Below are positions 19,010-27,782 of a DNA stretch of 47,124 bases, in pieces (position 1 is the stretch's first letter; each line of letters starts with the position of its first letter). Position numbers and translations under genes: made by a program. This stretch comes from Thermoplasmata archaeon (GTDB lineage: Archaea > Thermoplasmatota > Thermoplasmata > Lutacidiplasmatales > UBA184): contig JASHPT010000118.1 in assembly GCA_030037955.1 (NCBI GenBank), positions 1-47,124 on the forward strand. The letters run 5' to 3'. Below the pieces are notes generated by a model. That model worked only from the letters and a program-made list of their open reading frames with translations, was not told the DNA's origin and ran no database searches.

Positions 19010-19746
19010 TGCCGACCGCTGTGGAACGCAAAGCGCTCTCCGAGGCACTCGACCGCCTGAACGAGAACATGCGCACCATGTCCGAACTCGCCGTGCTGGC
19101 GATCCGGAAGGCCGTGCAGGCGCTCGAGAAGGGCCGGAGCCATGACGCCGACGAGGTTTTCACACTCGACGAGGAGATCTACGGCCTCAAGCACAAGATC
19201 GAGCAGTCGTGCATCGAGCTCATCGCCCTCTACGCCCCCGTCGCCACCGACCTGCGGACCATCACCGCCTCCCTCGAGATCACGACGGACCTGGACCGCA
19301 TCGGCCGCTACTCGAAGGACATCGCCGAGGCGGCCGAAAAGCTCCGAGGCATGAGCCGGGAAAGCCTGGGGAAGGTCGGGAACCTCACCCGGATGGCCGA
19401 CCTGACGATCCAGATGATCGAGACCTCGGTCAACGCGTTCGCGCAACGCCAGGCGGACCCCGTCCGGGACATCGTCCGCACCGACGACGCGATCGACACC
19501 CTCCACGACGAGGTCTTCCAGGAACTCGTGGAGAAGATGACCGACCAGTCGGTCGCTCCCCGCGTCGGCGCCCAGTACATCCTGATCAACCGATACTTCG
19601 AGCGGCTCGCCGACCACGCCGTCAACATCGGCCTGGACGTGATCTACATGATCACCGCGGAGCGGCCCATCAAGGCGAAGCATCGGGACTCCACTCCCCA
19701 CGGGGCGGCCGCTGGACCGTCCGTTCCGCCGGGGGAGCCGTCGTAG
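19009..19746 (+). CDS. phoU: Phosphate transport system regulator PhoU
   Basis: Tandem PhoU helical repeats: LYAPVATDLRTITASLEITTDLDRIGRYSKDIAE and YILINRYFERLADHAVNI. ATG overlaps pstB stop. Confidence 0.93.
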   Translation: MPTAVERKALSEALDRLNENMRTMSELAVLAIRKAVQALEKGRSHDADEVFTLDEEIYGLKHKIEQSCIELIALYAPVATDLRTITASLEITTDLDRIGRYSKDIAEAAEKLRGMSRESLGKVGNLTRMADLTIQMIETSVNAFAQRQADPVRDIVRTDDAIDTLHDEVFQELVEKMTDQSVAPRVGAQYILINRYFERLADHAVNIGLDVIYMITAERPIKAKHRDSTPHGAAAGPSVPPGEPS

Positions 19747-19765
19747 GGCGACGGATCGAGGGCGG

Positions 19766-21277
19766 ATGACCCAGCTCCATCCGCCCACCGTCCCTCGGGC
19801 GCTCCGGCAGGCCCTGATCGAGACCGGGCCGATCGGGTCGACCACGCGTCAGCTGTCCGTACGACTCGCGCAGCCGGAGTCCGAGCTGGACGGGCTGCTC
19901 GAGCAACTGGCACGCCACGGCGCCGTCGTCCGAATCGGCCGGGGACTCTGGCTCCTGTCGGCGTACGCCCACCTGGATGCACGGGAGGATTTCCACGCGC
20001 CCGAGGACTATGTCGAGCGCTTCTCGCGGGAGTGCGGCGTCGTACTCGGACGCTACGAGGGTCCGATCACCTTCGCGGACAACTCGAACTCCCCGGTGCA
20101 CCGGTGGTGGCCCTACGTGCAGGGCTACTCCGCCGAGTTCGTGGCCGGGGTCCTCGAGGACGAGGAACTCCGCCGGGGCTCGACGGTCCTCGACCCGTTC
20201 GCGGGCAGCGGCACCACCCTGGTCGAAGCCCGCCGGGCCGGTCACCGGGCCTGGGGGACGGAGCTGCTCCCACCGGCCGCCCTCGCGGCCCGGGTCAAGA
20301 CGCACTTTGAACTCTCGGGACGTCGGCTCCAGTCCGCCGCTCGGGAGATACTGCGCCACGCCGCGCGTCGCGCCTCCGCTCCGCCTCCGTTTCTCCGCGA
20401 GACGTCCCGGCAATTCATCCCGCGGACCCTCCGGCAGCTCACCCGTCTTCGGGATGCGCTGCCGCCACCGGGGGGGCCCCAGAGCGACGCCGTGCGCCTG
20501 TCGTTCGGCCGGGTCCTGATCCCTGTGAGTCGCCTGCGCCGGTCTCCCTGTCTGGGGTACGGCCGGCCGGATGCGAACCAGTACCGCGACCCGTTCGCGG
20601 AATTCTCGAGGGCGATCGACGACATGGTGGAGGACCTGGAGGCTCTGGGCGAGGTACGTGCGCACTGGGGGCCGCCCAGCCAGGTCTGGGAACAGGATGC
20701 GCGTACGCTGACGCTCCCGCCCGGGTCCGTCGACCTCGCGGTGACCAGCCCGCCGTACGTGAACGGCATGGACTACGTGAACAACTACAAGCTCGACCTC
20801 GCCTGGCTGGGGTACGCCCACGGATACCCCGACCTCCGCCGACTCCGCGAGAGCTTGGTCGCCTGCGACAACTTGGGCCGGGCCGCCGTTCGGCCCCACC
20901 TCGGTACGGAGGATGTGGCGGACTCGTGGCTCCGGGAGATTCTCCGGCAAATCCGGAGCAACGTGGACCGGAAACAGAGTTACCGTAGGGACGACGCCCA
21001 CGGTGTGGTGAAGCGATACTTCTTGGACCTGCGGCCGGTGCTCGCCGCCGTGTACCGAGCGCTTCGACCCGGGGGCCGCTTCCGGTTGGTCGTCGGGGAC
21101 TCCCTCCTGGCGGGCACCTACGTTCCCGGCGACCTGCTGACGGCCCGTCTCGGCACCGAGGTCGGATTTCGTATCGACACGGTGGATGTCGCGCGCCGTC
21201 GGTGGTCCGGCCAGCGTCGGAGCTTCCCCCTGCGAGAAACGATCGTTACGCTGCAGCGGCCGGCCGCCGCTTCGTAG
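19766..21277 (+). CDS. Winged-helix-fused DNA methyltransferase (SPPY type, putative N4-cytosine/N6-adenine)
   Basis: Motif I DPFAGSGTTLVEARRAGHRAWGTEL (20192-20218) precedes motif IV DLAVTSPPYVNGMDYVNNYKLDLAWLG (20741-20758). N-terminal helix-turn-helix-like region. Confidence 0.83.
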   Translation: MTQLHPPTVPRALRQALIETGPIGSTTRQLSVRLAQPESELDGLLEQLARHGAVVRIGRGLWLLSAYAHLDAREDFHAPEDYVERFSRECGVVLGRYEGPITFADNSNSPVHRWWPYVQGYSAEFVAGVLEDEELRRGSTVLDPFAGSGTTLVEARRAGHRAWGTELLPPAALAARVKTHFELSGRRLQSAAREILRHAARRASAPPPFLRETSRQFIPRTLRQLTRLRDALPPPGGPQSDAVRLSFGRVLIPVSRLRRSPCLGYGRPDANQYRDPFAEFSRAIDDMVEDLEALGEVRAHWGPPSQVWEQDARTLTLPPGSVDLAVTSPPYVNGMDYVNNYKLDLAWLGYAHGYPDLRRLRESLVACDNLGRAAVRPHLGTEDVADSWLREILRQIRSNVDRKQSYRRDDAHGVVKRYFLDLRPVLAAVYRALRPGGRFRLVVGDSLLAGTYVPGDLLTARLGTEVGFRIDTVDVARRRWSGQRRSFPLRETIVTLQRPAAAS

Positions 21278-21291
21278 CCGGAGAGGTTCCC

Positions 21292-22170
21292 GTGGCCCCA
21301 GCCAAACCCACGGCCCGGGAGGCGACGGTCCTTCGGGCCGAGATCGCCCGGTCGGCCCGTCGGGCCGAAGATGGTCTCCGAGCCGCAGCCTACCGCGAGA
21401 TGCCGGACCCCGAGACGCTGCACCGACTCCACCGGGACCTCCGCGAACTCCGGGTCTCGCATCGACTCCTGATCCCGCTCCCCAAGATCGGGCCCCACGA
21501 GGACGCCACCGACCGGCGACTGCGCAAGCTCGCGGGCCTCGTCGGCGAGGTTCGGGACCGGGATGTCGCCACCGACCTCCTCCTGCGCGCGGGCCGCGGC
21601 ATGGACCCCCGGCTCCGACAGAGCCTCCGGTCCCGGCTCCGACACGAGGGCCAGGTTGGGCGGGAGCTCCTCCGGGCGGCGGCGCGCGCGGAACTCGAAC
21701 GCCACCTGTTGCAGACCGTCATCCGGGATGTGGCCGGGGCGACCGTCCCGGGTCCGGCCCGGCTGCGACGCGAGCTGGAGTCGGCGCTCGCGCAACATCA
21801 TCAGACGGTCGTGAGGGCGTTTCGCCGGGGATTGAAGAAGCCCTCCACCCGACGGCTGCATCGGCTCCGGATCTCTCTCCGAAATGCCCGGGCCCTACGG
21901 GTACTCGTGGGTCGAGCGACGGGGCACCCGGCCGAGTCGGTGCCGTCCGACCTCGAGAAGCTCCAGCGGACCCTCGGACGCCTGCACGACCTCGATATGG
22001 TCGCCGACCGAATCGCCGCGCTTCCGTCCGGGGAGAACATCGACCGGTGGGAGCGGCAATGGCGCCGGGCACGGAAAGCCGAACGGATCCAGGCCTTGGC
22101 CCGCATGCAGCGACGCCGGACCCGAAAGTCGCTCGCATGGCTTACCCTGGCGACGACCGAGGGTGGATGA
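21292..22170 (+). CDS. CHAD-domain protein
   Basis: Arg/His-rich helical protein with LHRLRISLRNARALRVLV and LQRTLGRLHDLDMVADRI. GTG start inferred. Confidence 0.83.
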   Translation: MAPAKPTAREATVLRAEIARSARRAEDGLRAAAYREMPDPETLHRLHRDLRELRVSHRLLIPLPKIGPHEDATDRRLRKLAGLVGEVRDRDVATDLLLRAGRGMDPRLRQSLRSRLRHEGQVGRELLRAAARAELERHLLQTVIRDVAGATVPGPARLRRELESALAQHHQTVVRAFRRGLKKPSTRRLHRLRISLRNARALRVLVGRATGHPAESVPSDLEKLQRTLGRLHDLDMVADRIAALPSGENIDRWERQWRRARKAERIQALARMQRRRTRKSLAWLTLATTEGG

Positions 22171-22237
22171 CCGAGAGGACGTGGACCCCGGCGCGGGGTT
22201 CATAGGCCGGGGGGACTTGCGCGTGACGCCACTCACC

Positions 22238-23788
22238 ATGTCGGCGAGTTCTCCCAGCCTCCTGAGCGAGATCCGGCCTGGGGAGGCCAGCCAGCTCGCC
22301 GTCATCGACCTGGGCTCGAACACCGCCCGGCTCGCGATCTTCGAGGTGACGGGGGAAGGAGGTCTGCGGACCGTCTACGAGGTGAAGGAGGTGCCGCGCC
22401 TCGGGAAAGGCGTCCGCGACGACCTCTCCCTCTCGCCGGGCGCGATCGAGCGCGGGCTGGCGACCCTGACCCGCTTCTCCCGGCATCTCACGGTGATGGG
22501 AAACCCGCCCACGATCGCCGTCGCCACGAGCGCGGTCCGCGACGCGCCCAACGGCCCGGCCTTCCTGGAGCGCATCGCCCGGAGGACCGGCATCCTGATG
22601 CGCATCATCTCCGGAGAGGAGGAAGCGCGGCTGGGATACCTCGGCGTGGCGTCGGCCTGGGAACTCGACCGGGACGTGATCGCCGACCTGGGCGGCGGCT
22701 CGCTGCAGCTCGCGTCAACGCGGGACGGCCAGCTCGAACGGTCGACCAGCCTGGCGCTCGGCGCGCTCCGCATGACGCAGGAATTCCTACGGCACGACCC
22801 TCCGAAGCGGAAGGAGCTCGAGTCGGCCCGGGACCATATTCGAGAGGAGCTCGCAGCGACGTCGCTCCCGCGGCCGTCGGAACGCCTGCGAGTCTTCGGC
22901 GTGGGAGGTACGATCCGGTGCCTTGCCCGGGTGGCGATGGAACTTCGCGAGTATCCGGTCCAGCGGGTCCACGGGTACCGGCTGAACCGACGAGACCTGG
23001 AGGTGCTCGAGGGCATCCTCCTCGAAATGCCCGCTTCGCAGCGTCGGGAAGTGCCGGGCATCAGCGCCGCCCGAGCCGATGTCATCGTCGCCGGACTGCT
23101 CGTCGTGGACGAACTCCTCCGTCGAACGGACCGAGACGAACTCTGGGTGACCGGCCACGGAATCCGGGAGGGTGCGGTGATCGAACGCCTCGCGATCCCG
23201 GTGCCGGCCTCCCAGGAGGCGCTCGCGTTCCGCTCCGTCACGGCCGCTGCCCGGGCGATGGGCTTCTCCCTGATCCACGGGGAACAGGTCCGGCGCCTGG
23301 CCCTCACCCTGTTCGACCGGCTCCAGACCCGCTACGGGTGGACCGCGAACGACCGCCTCGTGCTCTCGGTCGCCGCCTGGATGCACGACGTGGGGGCGGT
23401 CGTCGACGCCTGGCACCACCCGCAGCACTCGGCCTACCTGATCCGCAACCTGGCGAGCCTGTCGCTCACCGACCGGGACGCGGTGCTGGCCTCCCTGGTG
23501 GCGTACCTTCATGAAGGTGATGAGATGCCCGAAGGCTGGGCCAAGACATGGCGCGCCATTCTCACGCCGGACGATCTCCAGGTCGCGCGCCAGCTGGGCA
23601 CGATCGCTTACTTTGCCGAGACTCTCGAGGGAGCGCGGCTCACGGTGACGTTGCCGCGCGGCTCTCAGCGCCTGAGGATCGAGCCGCACCGCAACGGCGG
23701 GGCGACGGTGCCGCCGCGCGCCGTCGAGCGACTGCGGAAGCCGATCGAGCGCGTCTTCGAGCTGGAGCTGGTGGCCCCCGATGAGTGA
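22238..23788 (+). CDS. Exopolyphosphatase Ppx/GppA family with C-terminal HD domain
   Basis: AVIDLGSNTARLAIFEV, VATSAVRDAPNG, ISGEEEARLGYLGV, VIADLGGGSLQLAS; C-terminal HGEQVRRLALTLFD...AAWMHDVGAVVDAWHHPQHSAYLI. Confidence 0.93.
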   Translation: MSASSPSLLSEIRPGEASQLAVIDLGSNTARLAIFEVTGEGGLRTVYEVKEVPRLGKGVRDDLSLSPGAIERGLATLTRFSRHLTVMGNPPTIAVATSAVRDAPNGPAFLERIARRTGILMRIISGEEEARLGYLGVASAWELDRDVIADLGGGSLQLASTRDGQLERSTSLALGALRMTQEFLRHDPPKRKELESARDHIREELAATSLPRPSERLRVFGVGGTIRCLARVAMELREYPVQRVHGYRLNRRDLEVLEGILLEMPASQRREVPGISAARADVIVAGLLVVDELLRRTDRDELWVTGHGIREGAVIERLAIPVPASQEALAFRSVTAAARAMGFSLIHGEQVRRLALTLFDRLQTRYGWTANDRLVLSVAAWMHDVGAVVDAWHHPQHSAYLIRNLASLSLTDRDAVLASLVAYLHEGDEMPEGWAKTWRAILTPDDLQVARQLGTIAYFAETLEGARLTVTLPRGSQRLRIEPHRNGGATVPPRAVERLRKPIERVFELELVAPDE

Positions 23789-24491
23789 CCGAGCCCCGGC
23801 GCCGCCTCCCAACGGGAACAATGGCGGAATGGGACGTCTCCTCGTCGTCGAAGGTCTCGACGGGAGTGGCAAGTCGACCCAGGCCCGCCTCCTCGTGAAG
23901 TGGCTCCAGTCCCGCGGCTATCGGGTGTTCTTCACCGAGTGGAATTCGTCCGAGCTGGTGTCCGGCGTCATCCGGCGCGGCAAGAAGAAGGGTCTGCTCA
24001 CGCCGACCACGTTTGCGCTCCTTCACGCGACGGACTTTGCGGACCGGCTGGAACGGCAGATCCTTCCGCCGCTTCGGGCCGGCTACTTCGTGGTCTGCGA
24101 CCGATACTGCTACACCGCCTACGTCCGCGACGCCGCTCGCGGCTGCGACCCCGCCTGGGTGCGCAACATGTACTCCTTTGCTCCGATCCCCGACAAGGTG
24201 CTCTACTTCCGCGTACCGGTGCAGATCTCGCTGGACCGCAAGCTCGCGTCCCGCGAGCCGATCTCCTACTACGAGGCGGGGATGGACCTCCACCTCGCCG
24301 ACGACGTGGTCGAGAGCTACCAGCGCTTCCAGGCGGCGCTCCGACGCGGCTACGAGAAGCTCGTGACCAGCGATCACCTCGTGCCGATCGACGCGGCGAA
24401 GCCGGTGGAGCAGGTCCTGACCCGCGTCCGGTCCGAGGTGAAGCCGCTTCTCAACGCCTTCCCCAAGATGGAGACGCTCGTCCATGGTTAG
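23781..24491 (+). CDS. Thymidylate kinase-like P-loop kinase (copy A, canonical Walker A)
   Basis: LLVVEGLDGSGKSTQARLLVKWL, VVCDRYCYTAYVRDAARG, SYYEAGMDLHLADD. Confidence 0.87.
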   Translation: MSDRAPAPPPNGNNGGMGRLLVVEGLDGSGKSTQARLLVKWLQSRGYRVFFTEWNSSELVSGVIRRGKKKGLLTPTTFALLHATDFADRLERQILPPLRAGYFVVCDRYCYTAYVRDAARGCDPAWVRNMYSFAPIPDKVLYFRVPVQISLDRKLASREPISYYEAGMDLHLADDVVESYQRFQAALRRGYEKLVTSDHLVPIDAAKPVEQVLTRVRSEVKPLLNAFPKMETLVHG

Positions 24492-25260
24492 GACGTACGG
24501 AACACGCATCCCGAACCTTCCGAAGAAGGAGCTGCCGGGCCACCTGATCGTCGTCGAGGGCGCGGACGGCTCCGGGCGGACGACCGAGGTCGAGATGCTC
24601 CGGGACTGGCTCGAGATCCAGGGCCATCCGGTCGTCGACACCGGGCTCCGCCGGTCTACGCTGGTCAGCAAGCAGATCGACCGGGCCAAGCTGGGCCACA
24701 CCCTCGGGGGCACCACGATGGCGCTGTTCTACGCCGCCGACTTCGCGGACCAGCTCGAGAACAAGATCCTCCCCGCACTGTCGGCCGGCAGCACGGTGCT
24801 CGCCGACCGGTACACCTACACGCTGATGGCCCGGGCCATCGTCCGCGGGGCCACCCGCGAGTACGCCCAGAAGCTCTACGCCTTCGCCTTCGAGCCGGAC
24901 CTCATCGTCTTCCTCGATGCCCGGACCGACATCCTCCTCCACCGCGCGATCGCCAAGTACGGTTCGCTCGACTACTGGGAGAGCGGGATGGACCTCTCCC
25001 TGTCCCGGGACCGGTTCGAGAGCTTCTCCGCCTACCAGGGTCTCCTCAAGAAGGAGTTCGACTGGATGGCCCGGACGTATGGCTTCCAGCGCGTGGACGC
25101 GAACCGGACACCGGCGCAGGTCCACCGGGACGTCAAGGCGCTCGTCGCCGCCCTGTTCGGCAAGAAGGTGCGGATCGAGGTCGGCATCGAGGGCGGTCCC
25201 CGGGTCGCGACCGAGCCAGAAGTATCGGGGCTGGGACCGGTCGAGGGGCAGAACGCCTAA
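24484..25260 (+). CDS. Thymidylate kinase-like P-loop protein (copy B, Walker A Lys replaced by Arg)
   Basis: LIVVEGADGSGRTTEVEMLRDWL, VLADRYTYTLMARAIVRG, DYWESGMDLSLSRD. Overlaps copy A by 8 nt. Confidence 0.87.
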   Translation: MVRTYGTRIPNLPKKELPGHLIVVEGADGSGRTTEVEMLRDWLEIQGHPVVDTGLRRSTLVSKQIDRAKLGHTLGGTTMALFYAADFADQLENKILPALSAGSTVLADRYTYTLMARAIVRGATREYAQKLYAFAFEPDLIVFLDARTDILLHRAIAKYGSLDYWESGMDLSLSRDRFESFSAYQGLLKKEFDWMARTYGFQRVDANRTPAQVHRDVKALVAALFGKKVRIEVGIEGGPRVATEPEVSGLGPVEGQNA

Positions 25261-25757
25261 CCCAGCCGCTCGAGCTGCTTCCGCGTCAGGATCCAGTCGA
25301 TCTCGGCCGCACCGGCCCTCGCTTCCCGGGGGAAGGTCAGCTGCGCCACCCCCGCCTTGGCGAACCGGGTGATCGGAACGGAGTCCCCGGTGACGGCCAG
25401 TCCGAGCAACTCGCCGAGCGTGGGCTCGTGGCCCACCAGGGCAACGCCCCGGCGGCGGGAGTAGCGTTGCACGCGTTCGAGGATCGGCCCCGGTGAAGTG
25501 TCCGGCTCGAGCTCGTCCCACAGCTCGAGCTCCGCGTCGATCGCGAGCACCTCTCGGAAGATCTCGGCGGTCGCCCGCGCCCGGACGGCCGGGCTGGAAA
25601 CGACCTTGTCAACGCCCGGCTCCAGCCGGGCGAGGCCTTTCGCGGCGCGCCGGGTCGAGCGCTCGCCCTCCGGGGTCAGCGGCCGGTTGCGGTCGTCCGG
25701 CCATCGGGAAGGGTCGCGGTCCGCCGCCGGGCCATGCCGGATCAGGAGGAGGTCCAT
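25257..25757 (-). CDS. SixA-like phosphohistidine phosphatase (histidine phosphatase superfamily)
   Basis: MDLLLIRHGPAADRD, RPLTPEGERSTRRAAKGL, VVSSPAVRARATAEI, VALVGHEPTLGELLGL. Confidence 0.88.
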   Translation of the reverse strand: MDLLLIRHGPAADRDPSRWPDDRNRPLTPEGERSTRRAAKGLARLEPGVDKVVSSPAVRARATAEIFREVLAIDAELELWDELEPDTSPGPILERVQRYSRRRGVALVGHEPTLGELLGLAVTGDSVPITRFAKAGVAQLTFPREARAGAAEIDWILTRKQLERLG

Positions 25758-25868
25758 TCCGCCGCGGTCCTCCCTCCGCGCGAGAATCGACCCCCTATAA
25801 CGGCCTCGTTCCTCTCGACCCAAACCCTTAGGGGGGAGTTCGGCCGGCTCCGGGACCGAGGAATCCGT

Positions 25869-26636
25869 ATGGCCGCATCTATCCCCCCTCCGTCGTTCAC
25901 CGAACCCGCGCTGGGCATCGTCTTCGACCTGGACGGGACGCTCGTGGACAGCCAGCACGACTTCCCCCGGCTCCGCAAGACCGTGATCCACATCGCCGAG
26001 AAGTACGGCGTGCCGCCCGGACGGCTATCGGTGACCGAGACGGTCAATCGGCTCCTCCGGGACGCGACCGCCATCCTCGTGGCGGACAACCTGCCCGAGG
26101 GACACGTCTTCCGGTTCGAGAAAGAGGTGAACGACGCGATCGACACGATCGAGATGGAGGCCCTGCCACGTACCCAGGCGACCCCGAACGCGGGACCGGT
26201 GCTCAAGGCCCTGAGCGAGAAGGGGTTCCGCCTGGGTCTCTTGACCCGAAGCTCGGACCACTTTGCCCGCTCCGCTCTCTCGAAGACGCAGCTAGCCCCG
26301 TACTTCCCCTTCCTCCGCAGCCGCAGCTCCCCGGGCCCGGTCAAGCCCTCTCCCGAGGCGCTCCGTCTCCTGCTCGAAACGATGGGGATCCCGACCGAAC
26401 GCGCCGTCCTGGTCGGAGACCAGCTGCTGGATTGCGAGTGCGCGGTGGCGGCTCGGGTCAAGTTCTATGGGGTCATGCTTCCGTCCAAAGACCCCCTGCA
26501 CGTCGACCTGGAGAAGTTCCAGGCCGGCGGCGCCACCGCCGTCGCCCGGGACCTCACCGAGCTCGCCGGCTATTTCGGTGTCAAGGTGGCACCCGTCGCC
26601 ACGAAGGGCCCATCGCCGGGCTCCGCAACCGGCTAG
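25869..26636 (+). CDS. HAD-superfamily hydrolase
   Basis: GIVFDLDGTLVDSQ (motif I), LGLLTRSSD (motif II), KPSPEALRLLLE and VLVGDQLLDCECAVAA (motifs III/IV). Confidence 0.9.
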   Translation: MAASIPPPSFTEPALGIVFDLDGTLVDSQHDFPRLRKTVIHIAEKYGVPPGRLSVTETVNRLLRDATAILVADNLPEGHVFRFEKEVNDAIDTIEMEALPRTQATPNAGPVLKALSEKGFRLGLLTRSSDHFARSALSKTQLAPYFPFLRSRSSPGPVKPSPEALRLLLETMGIPTERAVLVGDQLLDCECAVAARVKFYGVMLPSKDPLHVDLEKFQAGGATAVARDLTELAGYFGVKVAPVATKGPSPGSATG

Positions 26637-27631
26637 CCGAGCGATTGCACAAAAACGTCGATAACAGCGCGCTCGGCCGTAGCCCAGGCCTCCGGGATCT
26701 GGTTCCATCCGGACCGAAGGTCGCCGATGCAGTACAACCCGGGGATCGGGCTGCTGTCCTTCTCGGAGAGCACACGGCAATCCTCGTCGGTCCGAACGTA
26801 GCCCTCCGCGTCGAGCGCGGCCCCCAGCTCTCGCGGGAGATGCTGGTGCATGTCGTACCAGCCGAGACCCGAGAAGCCGCGGTCGAAGGTCCGTGCTTTC
26901 CCGTCGGCGAACTTTACCGTGAAGTTCTTCTCCCGAATCCCATCGAAGCCGACCATCACCTCGGTCGACCAGGGGATCCCGGCGGCGCGCAGACGGTTCT
27001 CGAGCTCCGCCTTTTCGGCCGCTTCGACGTGGTCGAGGAACGGCTCCCCGTGGGTGAGGATCTCCACCGACGCCGGCCCGAAATGTCGCAGCTCGAGGGC
27101 CAGTTCCCCCGCGTACGGCGTCGCACCGAGCACGGCGACGGTCTTTCCCGGCAGCTCGTGTCCGTCACAGAACTCGCAGAAGTAGACCAGCCCCTGGTTG
27201 GCCCAGGGAAAGATCGTATCGATCTTGCCGCCGACCTCCGGGATCCGGTCGACGACCCCGTTGGCGAGGATGAGGTGCCGCCCGCGCACTCTCCGGGGCT
27301 GTTTCAGCCATTCGAACTCCACCTCGAAAGCCTCCTCCGTGTGGCGAGCCGCGGTCGCCCGGGACGGCGTTACGTACGTCACCCGGTCCTCGTGTTTGCG
27401 CAGGGCTTCGACCTGCTTGTCCAGGAGCGCGTGGCCCGAGATTCCTTCGCCAAACCCGGGGATGTTGTCCATCCGCGGAGAGTAGTATGAACGGCTGTAC
27501 TTCGGGCCCCGGTCGATGACGACCGCCGTCAGGTGGAGGAGGGCGGCCTTGAGGCCGGCTTGGAGGCCGGCGTGGCCACCCCCGACGATGACGATGTCAT
27601 ACGACTCCTGCAACCGTGGGAACCCGGGCAT
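26633..27631 (-). CDS. Thioredoxin reductase-like FAD-dependent oxidoreductase
   Basis: FAD Rossmann YDIVIVGGGHAGLQAGLKAAL, CxxC motif FCEFCDGHE, C-terminal IPGLYCIGDLRSGW. Confidence 0.88.
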   Translation of the reverse strand: MPGFPRLQESYDIVIVGGGHAGLQAGLKAALLHLTAVVIDRGPKYSRSYYSPRMDNIPGFGEGISGHALLDKQVEALRKHEDRVTYVTPSRATAARHTEEAFEVEFEWLKQPRRVRGRHLILANGVVDRIPEVGGKIDTIFPWANQGLVYFCEFCDGHELPGKTVAVLGATPYAGELALELRHFGPASVEILTHGEPFLDHVEAAEKAELENRLRAAGIPWSTEVMVGFDGIREKNFTVKFADGKARTFDRGFSGLGWYDMHQHLPRELGAALDAEGYVRTDEDCRVLSEKDSSPIPGLYCIGDLRSGWNQIPEAWATAERAVIDVFVQSLG

Positions 27632-27782
27632 CCGGCCCCCGCAGAGCGGGGCGGGGATTTGATAGGGCAGGGTCGCCGGTGTGAGTGCTCGCCCCGTTCA
27701 GCAGATCCCGGATCGTCGAATTGAGAACGGGATGGCCGCCGTCCCGCAGCCGTTCGTTGAGCAAGCCTTATGATGGCCGCCT

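Noticed and set aside
19766-21277. Methyltransferase as part of a restriction-modification or BREX/DISARM-type defence island
   Set aside because: No endonuclease, helicase, PglZ, PLD or other defence gene nearby; neighbours are phosphate/polyP genes.
27632-27782. Possible pyrimidine-responsive leader or attenuator upstream of carA
   Set aside because: Some GC repeats are present, but no convincing paired alternative structures or T-rich tract could be read; carA start is uncertain.
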